From the NCBI RefSeq assembly GCF_027887165.1, contig NC_077232.1, positions 10,478,257 through 10,542,256 on the forward strand: a DNA stretch of 64,000 bases. The letters are read 5' to 3'. A program made the position numbers and the translations under genes. The notes under the pieces were generated by a model. It was not told the DNA's origin and did not search any database. It saw nothing but the letters and a program-made list of their open reading frames with translations. Below are positions 48,813 through 59,000 of the stretch, piece after piece. Numbering within the stretch: position 1 is the stretch's first letter; each line of letters opens with the position of its first letter. This DNA comes from Monodelphis domestica. Lineage: Eukaryota > Chordata > Mammalia > Didelphimorphia > Didelphidae.

Positions 48813-49400
48813 CGTCTCCTGGACCGGAGGGAGGGAGGGAGCAGCCTCCGCCAACGGGAATTCGCGGGTCCAAACCGGAAACCACTGAGCTTCCGGGGCA
48901 ACAGGAACCGGCCTCCGGACCGCCCCCTAAGACATACCCATCCATTGGCTACAGTCCGCCCCTGGGTTCCGCCCATCATCACCTCCCTCCTCTACCTTCC
49001 CCCGGGTTATTTAATTGGCTAATGAGCGTCTTTGTGCCTGCATCTCCGCCTCACGGAGCAACTATTGGCTAGAGCGCGTCTTTATTACCGCCTTCTTGGG
49101 TGGCGTTCAGAAGACTTGCGGTACAGCCCTTTGTGGTTCCAGTAGCAGACCTGCCTCTGGGCCCCGCCCCCTATCTCTATGGCTAATCCTACTGGCTATT
49201 GGGCAAATCACCGCCCCACCATAGGGCGGAGCTACCGTGAACGTGAAGCTGACGGCCCACACTCCCGCCCTGTTGTTCCAATTGCTGCTGCCGATTGGCT
49301 CGTTCTCCTCAAGGTCCCTCCCCCGTTCGGCCCCGTGTCAGAGAAGCGCTTGTTTTGGAGTATAGTGTTCGGCCACTGTGGGAGGTGAAAGATGAAAGTG
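48813..49400 (-). promoter_or_regulatory. POLR2G promoter with CCAAT-box array
   Basis: Upstream of the POLR2G ATG, ETS-like CCGGAAG motifs lie near 48880-48900, and five ATTGG motifs (CCAAT on the gene's strand), all in the same orientation, begin at 48954, 49014, 49064, 49198 and 49294, mostly with GC boxes between. No TATA. The array fits NF-Y-driven housekeeping transcription. Confidence 0.65.
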
Positions 49401-49650
49401 GAAAGGACGCTGGCCAGAGTGGGGCGGTGACCTCCCCCTCTAGAGTGCCCCAGCAGTCTAGCCAGGCCTTCGGGAGACGCAAATCACGCCAGCCTCTGCT
49501 GCTCTAACTCCCAGCTATCTATGAGTTTCAGTATAGCCCGAATGTCCCCAGGCTCCTGGCTAGTTTTTCTGGGCTTCGAGTCCAGTATTTTCTCCCGTCC
49601 ACATCCACGCGCGCACACGCACCCAGGTCCACGAAAAGGAACACAAGACC

Positions 49651-49656
49651 TTTATT
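49651..49656 (-). terminator. Polyadenylation signal of the PLD-family gene
   Basis: AATAAA on the minus strand, 354 bp after the stop at 50010 and about 840 bp before the POLR2G start codon. Confidence 0.75.
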
Positions 49657-50009
49657 GCAAACGTGCTCCGCTAAGCAAAACGACGGCCTGGGGTGGCCAC
49701 TTAAGAAAATTGTCCCTCGCCACCACTTGGGCCATTCCCTTTGTCCAGGCTTCTTCCCGGCTCCTGGATGTGCTGACCGCCGGGGGCAGGGAACCCAGTA
49801 TCCCCTGGAAACTCCTCCCTGAGGGCTGGCACTGGCCACAGCAACCATGCTCGGACTGTGACCAGTCCCCGGGCCCCTCGTCCTTCTCTGCCTCTAGTCA
49901 TAGCCCTCCGCGAGGGCTCCCATTACATCGGGCTCCCCTTGATTATTGTTTACCCGGTTTAGAAGGTAAGCGCGTGCAGGGCAGTTGGTCCTGGAGGCCA
50001 GAGCCAGAA

Positions 50010-53000
50010 CTACGCCCCCTCTCGGCCCCGGGCAGCACAGGGAGGGCGGGGGCTGAGGGGCTGGGCATAGAGTGAGCTCCAGTCTCGCTCAAAGATAGCC
50101 CGGAGCTCCTGCTGCACTGGGAGCATCTCTGCTCCTTGCGGGCGGAGGATCACCAGCCCCACCCCCGTGGTGCGCAGGAAGTAATCGTGGGACCAGTTGG
50201 AAGTGCCTGGAGAAGGGAAAGGGACAGATGCTAAAGCTCTCCCTGGCGATGCTACTGACTCAGGTGACCCCGTGGCCCAGCCCAGCAGGTCATTTAATGA
50301 AAAAAAACTGAGGGAGCAGCTGGGTGGCTCTAAATACAGGGAGGTCCTGGGTTCAAATCAGATCTCAAACATTTCCTAGCTGGGTGACCCTGGGCAAGTC
50401 CCTTAACCCCCATTGCCTAGCCCTTACTGTGCTTCTGCTTTGGTACTAATATATAGGATTGAACCTAAGACAGAAAGTGAGGGTTTCTGAGAAAAAACTG
50501 AATCCCAGTGAGCAGGACTAACCTACCTGGTACAATCCTGGCAGGTCACACAGTAAATAATTGTGGATAATAAGGGAGGCCTCCCACAGCTGGAGCTAGG
50601 CCTCAACCTCCTGTGCCCAAGCTTGCCGCCCCCCACCCCCTGTGGCCAGCTCCTTTCCATTTCAGGTCTTCTCTGAGCTCCTGGTTCCAGGATGTCCAAA
50701 GCCCTTCCCCTGTTGGCTCACACCTGCCCAGGGGGATCCCAACTTCTGGCATTTTTGTTCAGTCTTCTCTTCCCACCCTGGGGGACTCACCAATGTAGGC
50801 AGCCTTGTCAGTGACCATGAACTTGTTATGATTCATTCGAGCATAAGGGATGTGCCTTTGATCTTCACTTACTGGCACTACAAACAATTTCTACAGGAAA
50901 AAAAGGGAGGAAGGGAAGAGCACTTACACATGATAGAGCCATCATCAGTGGGGACTATTATCATAGCCAGCAATGTCAGATTTCAAAGCACTTTTCTTAT
51001 AACAGCGTCTGGAGGCTAGATAGAATTATCCTCATCTTAACAAGTTATGGGCCCAGAGTAAGGCCAGAAGGCCCAGCCTGGGCTTGTGGTGAAGACATAG
51101 ATCCCAGTTTGGGGCAGTCGGTAGACTCCCCCCCCAATCCTTGGCAGGGGTAGCCCCCAGGGTGCAGGAGCCTGGTTGGCCCTTGCCAAAGATCAAGGTG
51201 GAGCCCCAGGACAGGACAGTCTGCTGTGTTGTGTGCCTGACCTGATCAAGCTCTGAGTGACACCTAAAGCCTATGCCCAAGCCTGAGACTAAATTTTGAG
51301 CCCTGGCATAGGGTAGCTCACAGTGCCCTGCACTCTGCAAGCCATAAGCAGTCTTGGGGTTGATTGAATCAGTAGTGGGAGGTGGCTCTCAGTGCTCCCA
51401 GCCCACAGGCCATCATACCATCTTGGAAGAACTGAAACTTGCAGAAACCCAGAAATAAGGCTAAGGGTAGCATCAAGGAAGGCCTGAAGTTTAAGAGAAT
51501 GCCCTGTCTTCCCTAAAAGTAGAGCCTACCTGTAAAATAAAAGTGAAAGTCAGGAAAGAGGCTGGGAAAATGAGCAAACATCAAAAAACCCTACCAAACT
51601 ATAGAAAATGTTTATGGATACAAAAGCAAGGCATAGACACAGAAGGGGACAGTAAAAGTAAAGCATATACATGTAAAGCTTCCAAGTCACAGAGAAAATA
51701 CTGCAAGCAGCCAGAAAGCAACAGTTTAAAACTCGTGGAACAACAACCAGGATCCCATGGGACTTAGCAGCCTTTACATTAAAGGATAAGAAGGCATGAA
51801 ATATTATTTTCCAGAGGGAAATGAATCTAGGTTTACAACCCAGTTACCTATGCAGCAAAAATGAGCATATTCTTTCAGGGGAAACAATGGTCATTCAATA
51901 AAATAGATTTCCAAGCACTCCTAAGGAAAAGACCAGACCAAAACAGAAAATTTGAAGTTCAAACACAAAAGCCAAGAGAAGCCTAAAAAAGGTAAATAAG
52001 AGAAAATTTAAGGGGATCAATAAGGTCAAACTGTATGTATCCCTACATGGAAAGAATAATTTGTAAATGGAAATTGTAATTATTAATTGTAATTCTTAAA
52101 AAATTCTTAATAGAAGTAGAGCTGTTAGGAGAAGTAGACTTTCGAGGGTGGGGAAATAAGCTGATTAGAATGATATGATATGCAAAAAGAAAATCAAGGG
52201 GTGAAAAAGAATTACACTGAGAAAAAAGGGAAGGGAGAGATGGAATAGGATAAATTATCTAACCTAAAGAGGTGTGGAAAACTATTAAAATGGAGAGAAG
52301 GATGAGGGTAGTGATGGGCAATGCTAAAACTTTGCTCTCACTGTAACCAGATCAAAGAGGGAATAACAACCATACTCACTGGGAGGATAGAATCCTATCT
52401 TACCCTATAGAGAAGTGGAAGAGGAATAAGACAAGGGAAGGGGTTGGTAATAGGAGAGAAGGGGAAGTGATGAAAAGCAAAACACTGGTGAGGAGGAACA
52501 GAGTAAAAGGAAACAGGGCAGGATCAAAAGAGGAAAATAAGATGGTGGCAAATACACAGTTGGTAATCATAGCTGTGAATGTGAATGTGATGAACTTAGC
52601 CATAAAGTGGAAGTGTATAACAGAGTGGATTAAAAACCAGAATCCTAGTATATGTTATTTACAAGAAACACATTTGAGGCAGGGTGACACCCACAGAGTA
52701 AAGGTAAAGGGCTAGAGCAGAATTTATTATGCATCCAAAGTAAAAAAAGTAGGAGTAGTAATCGTGATTTCAGACAAAGCTAAAGTAAAAATGGATCTGA
52801 TTAAAAGAAAATGTATAATGACACCCATATACACAGGGCCAATATAGGAATTCATTTGACTAAATTACATTTCAAGGATAAAAAAAAACTGTTCAATTGG
52901 AGGTAGCAGTGGAAAAGAAAGATAAGAAATAAAGCATTTTTTAAAATATAAAAGTGAAAGAACACTGAGTTAAAATTTCTACTCTTCCCACCTACATCCC

Positions 53001-56000
53001 TATGTGATGTTGCACTAAGGAGTCAAAGAAATGGAGGCAACCTGCTACAGGACTTGTATTAGGGGCAAAGGGATAGTCTTGGCAAGTCCAAGGCTATCCA
53101 GCCAAAAGGAGCTCATTGGTTGACCAATATATGTGGTAGCTACATGGATCAGTAGAGAGAGTACTGGGCTTGGACACAGGAAAACCTGAGTTCTGCCCCT
53201 TCCTCTTCTTCATCTATTCAGCCTCCTTTCCTGGGTCGTGTCCCCAATTAGATTAAAAAAACACAACCTTATCTTCTGTCTTAGAATCCATAAGAAGTAT
53301 TCATTCCAAGGAAGAAGAGCAGTAAGGGATAGGCAATGGGGTTAAATAACTTGAACAAGTCTCTGAACAGAGCCACATAGCTAAGAAGTGTCTGAGGTCA
53401 TATTTGAACCCAAGACCTACTATCTCCAGGCCTGGCTCTCTATGCACTGGGCCACCAACTACCTAACCTCCATTTAATAGTTATAGTAATAATTAGTAAT
53501 AATTATTAATTATATATATAAATAAATTAATAAAATAGTAATAATTAGATTATAAGCTCCTTGAGAGCAGGACTTGACCTTTGTCTCTTTTTGTATCTCC
53601 AGTACTTAGTACAGTATCTGGGAAATGGAAGGCTCCTAATAAATGCTTATTCATTGAATTGAAATTTATTTACTAGCTTTGTGATCATACAAATCTCAGT
53701 TTTCTAATCTTTAAAATGGGGCTGATAATACCTATAATACCCTCCTAATAGGGTTTGGGGGAGAGATATGAGAGATCTGTAAAGTGCTTTTCTAAAGGTA
53801 AATTTTCATGATTACAATATATCTCACCACATGTAGAGGGCATGACAAAGGTGGCTGGGATAGGATGTTCAGGGACTCCAGGAATATGAACATGTCTGGA
53901 TCTGAGTGGCGCCAGCAGCTGATGAGTAATTGGATAAGAAGTCTTCGGTCACAGGCTGCGGTCCGAAGAGCAGAGTCCAGCTCTGACCAGAACCTGAGTG
54001 AGATGGGATCATGGAGAGGTCACTGGAGTTTCTTAGGAAAAGTACTTAAGGCCAAGAGTTCCCACAACCCTCAGGTTGTTGACTTCAAGGGCCTTATGTT
54101 GTATAGGGAGACAAGGGGAACAGAAGGTCAGAAGGCCCCAGGGAGGTAGAGAATAGGAGGATCTCTAGGCTAGGTAGGCTAATGAAAAGAAAGTGAAGTC
54201 ATCTCCACCTCACCTCCTCCATCCTTACCTTTTGGGCTGGCAAAACATGCATTGGGGCATCAGATCCATTACAGAGACCATGATGAACTCCTGGGCCTGG
54301 CTTATGGTGCTGAGGATGGCTTGGAGGTCTGATGTCCGGCCAGTGGCACAGAGGGCTGGTGGGGAGCTCTGTAGCCAAAGGTTCATAAATGTGGGGATGA
54401 GATGTGAGAACATCTGAGGTAGGGAAGGGTCTGGGGGGCAGGGATCTGGGGAGGGACGTGACCATTAGATCCAGCATGCCTCTCACTCCTCATTACTGCT
54501 CTTGGGTCTTGGCTAAAACACCTTCACTCGGGGACCTCTCTTGTGGAGGTTCTGCCCTTACTCAGGAAAAGGCTATTTATTCATGACCTGCCCTCAGGTC
54601 ATTCTCCTCACCCCTGTATGCTTGCCCTTATAGTAAAGGACTTCAGCTAACATATTGATATCACCTCAGATAACCCAGATCCTCAGTTCATCAACCATCT
54701 CAACTCCCATGACTTTTGTCTTCTCACTACCCCAGCCCAAGTCAGCCACTGGCATGCCCATCTGCTCTGGCCTCCTTTTCCATTTTCCCACTTAGTCCTT
54801 TATTTAACCCTCCAGTCATTGTTGCCACGTGACCCTTTCCCTGCTGATCACTCCCCAGACCCCATCTGGACCAAAGGCCCCAGCCCAACTTTCACTTTCA
54901 CTCTTAAGTTGTTGAACTGAAGGGAAGAAGGGTCTTCACAACCTGTACTGGTTCACTACAACTTGATGTTATCTCTCTAGGACCTCAGTGATGCACACCA
55001 ATCCTTTTTTTCACCCCGATTGATTTGTTAATGCACAGTCCATAGTAGCTACTCCAAACCTTAAAAAAAAAAGGTTTTCTATACCTTAAAAAGATTTCCC
55101 CCCAATCAACAAGCATTTATTCTCTCCCTTCGCCTTCCCTTCCACTTAAAAACAAAACAAAATAAATGTAAGGAATATGTATAATCAAGCAAAACCAGTT
55201 CTGAGCCATGGGAAAATGTCTGTCCTATTCTGCATCTTGAGCCCATTTCCTTTCAGGAAGTGAGTATCAGAATCAAGAAAACCACTTTTCACATAGACAG
55301 GGTCTGAAAAGTACATGCCTTGCTCAGCACATTCAATTCCTTGGGCCTCAGGGATCATGGTTGGTTATTCTGTTGACTGGAGTTTTCTGCCCCTATATAA
55401 AGTAAATGGCAAGAGAGGAGTGGCTACAACTCCAGTGAACTTGGTTTGATATAATCTTTTTATACTCCCCTGTATCTCCTCTCCTCTCCTTTCTTTTAAT
55501 GTCCATCTTCTGTGGTTAGTATTTATTCTGTTTAAGATTAAGTTCTCTCTTATCCTATCTCCTCTCTTATTCTCCTTCCCATTCTCCTGTTTCCCTGATG
55601 ATGCATTTTCTGCACCCAACTGTGTGTATATATATATATATATATTTATATATGGAAATACATATATATATAATATATATATATATATATGTATTTCCAT
55701 CAGTTCAGATAGAGTAAGGTTTCAGTGTCACTCACTTTCCTTCCTTCCTTCAGATTGATATAACCTACTTGCTTGCCCCAATTATATGAGATGACTTCCT
55801 CCATACTTTTCCTCCCTTGTCTCCTATAAGGATGATATTAGAAATTAAGTCTTGTTACATTAGTTTAGAGAAAAGAAGTAAGGAAGCTGGCTTGAGAAAG
55901 AATTGGAGTTTGAAACAGGTCTGAGACAGTGTCAGTTTCAAATGTTGATAGTGTATCAGTTTTTTTATGGCAGTTACTCTCTCCAATGCTGGGAGCAGTT

Positions 56001-59000
56001 GATATCTATTTTCTCTCTCTCTCTCTCTCCCCTGTCTGAGGTAGAAGGAAAGGAAGGAAAAACCTGAAGGAGCTAAGTGATTTCCTTTTACAACTTGGGA
56101 AACACTAGAGACTGTCTATTGCTGTTTCATAAATTGTTTTCTCTGAGAAGACCAAAGAAAGCCCTGGTCTTTGGTTTGGACTCCAAAAGTTTGCTAAGGC
56201 TCGGAGTCTTAACTTGGTTCTTGCTGAGGCTCAGCCAGCTGGCCTTTGTTATTTTTATAACTTGGAGACAAAGTAAAGAATTACATACTTTGTATAAGGA
56301 TAATAGTGTTATTTATTGAAGAATAGGGAAAATTTGGGTTAGTTAGATCAAGAAGGCTCAGAATAGCCTGTGGAAACAGGAGAAGCAGTTCCTTTTGGAA
56401 CCAGGCAGTTTTATTTGGGTGGAGTTAGAATCCCTTAGAGTTAGAAATCCTTTAATATCCTTATATTCTCAATGAATAGTTTATTTTTGTATAACAAGAG
56501 CTCCTTAGTGTCCTTGCACCTGGACCTGAAGAGAAGTTCATTTATGAGCTTCACTTCACTATATAAACTGAAGAGACTTTGTAAGCACAGTAGCTAATCA
56601 GTTTATATCCATAATCAATTCATTGACATTATTTTTACAATCCCCAATATATTTCTTCTCTTCTCCTTTTCCTTGTTGACTTGAAAATCAAAGTCAAAAG
56701 ATCATCAAAGCATTGGAAACTGCCCCCCCCCCCAAAAGACTGCAGAATCCTGTCTTATTAGATTCCCTGATGACCTCTGATGACAGAATTCATATATCAT
56801 CCCTATATTGGAATGTTCAAAGTTCATCCTGGTTTAGTCCCTTTATTTGCTCATATATTCACCTTCTTGTTTTCCTCTTGATTCCTATGTTTGTATTTCA
56901 AAGTTTCTATATAGCTCTAGCCTTTTCTTCATCAGTCTAATTTTTCCCCTGTGGAGTTTTACACAATTTTTCTAGGCAAATTATTCTTGGTTTTAAGTCA
57001 AAAAATCTTTTGCCTTTTAGAATATTATATTCCAAGTTTTTTTCTGCTTCCTCATAACAATGGATGTTACATCCTGTGTGATTTTGATTATGGTATGTCT
57101 GTATTTGACCCGAGGCTTTAGATTTTGGCTATAATATTCCCAGGAGTTTTCATTTGGGAGTTTCTTTCAGGAGATGACTAGTGGATTCTTTTACATTTTA
57201 CTTTGTCCCTTGGTTCTAAAAGATCTGGGAAGTTTTGTTTTTTTTTAATGATTTCTTGAAATATGAAGTCTGAACTTTTTTTTTAATTGTAGACATTAAA
57301 TACTACAATGATTTAAAAAAAACCTTACCTTCGGTCTTAGAATCAATACTGTGACTTGCTCAGGGTCACACAGCTAGGAAGTGTCTGAGGTCAGATTTGA
57401 ACCTAGGACCTCCCATCTCCAGGCCTGGCTCCCAATCCACTGGGCCACCCAGCTGCCCTCTACAATGATTTTTTTTTTTTAACCCTTACCTTCCATCTTG
57501 GAATCAATACTGTGTATTGGTTCCAAGGCAAAAGAGTGGTAAGAGCTAGGCCATGGAGGTCAAGAGACTTGCCCAGGGTCACCCAGCTGGGAAGTGTCTG
57601 AGGCCACATTTGAACCCAGGACCTCCCATCTCTAGGCTTGGCTCTCAATCCACTGAGCTACTCAGCTGCACCCCACCCCCCAATTCTTTCTTATATAGCT
57701 CTAATTTCCTTTCTTCCTTTGGCCAGCCCTGGGCATAGAGGGGCCCCCTCCTCAGTCTGTGCTGGATCTGGGTCTTGTTTCTGGGCCAACTAGTTCCTAT
57801 GCCTGGTCCCCAATGAGGTCAGGCCTTCTGCTGTGATCTCTTCTTGCCCTGGTGCACAACCACAGGCAGACTTGTTTGGTCCCCTGGCTGAGAGTCTTTG
57901 CACCATGGTTCCTGGCTAGACTTCATTCCCAGTGTCTAAAGGCCTCTCTATGTCTCTATGCTGACCTGGGATGGAAAAAAATGACTTGAGATTTTTTCCC
58001 CTTAGATTTCTTGCTCAAGAACTCAGCCTCTGTATTTTTTAGATCTCTGTGGAGTTGTAGGGAGGAACCTAGCTGTGTACTTCTTCCTGTTCTTTCACCG
58101 TCTTGACAAAGCTTCCCCTTTTCATCTCAGTTTAAGCCTCCTATGTTGTGCCTGCCTTCTCCCTCTCTGAAGCTGAGTTTCCTTCATTTTTCACTGAAAA
58201 CATTGAGACTCTCCTCAGGAAGCTCACTGCCACCCCCATTCTCTTAGACTTGGCACCTTTACTATATGTTCAGAAGAAGAATTCTCCTTCTGGATTTCAC
58301 GGATTCTTGTGGATGTCTTCTTATGGATCTCAACCCATCTGTTGTTAGCCCTCTTTGTCTCCCAAATTTGCATCTTCTTCCTCTCCATCACTGTCTATAA
58401 ACGTTCCCAAATCCCCCCCATCCTGGAAAGAAGAAATCCTCCTGAGCCTACAGTCCCCCCATCTCCCATCCTCTGTATCTACTCTTTGCATAGCCAAACT
58501 CCTAGAAGAACCTCCATACAGCCATCGCGTCTACCTTCTGAACTCTCAGATGATTCTCAGCCCCTTTCAGTGGGGCTCCCATACAGGACCCTTGACAGAA
58601 GCCACTGTCTGCTGGGTGATCAGGAGGACAGGGGTGATGAGAGGAGCCAAACGCACAAGGATGAGGCCTTAGGAAAGTCCACTGGGCTCAACAATAGAAA
58701 CACCCTTCTTGACTTCACTGACTTTGGTCTCTGTCACCCCTTCCCTCTTGGATCCTGACTTTGGTCTCTGTCACCCCCTTTCCTCTTGGATCCTGACTTT
58801 GGTCTCTGTCACCCCCTTCCCTCTTGGATCCTGGCTTTGGTCTCTGTCACCCCCTTCCCTCTTGGATCCTGACTTTGGTCTCTGTCACCCCCTTCCCTCT
58901 TGGATCCTGACTTTGGTCTCTGTCACCCCCTTCCCTCTTGGATCCTGACTTTGGTCTCTGTCACCCCCTTCCCTCTTGGATCCTGACTTTGGTCTCTGTC

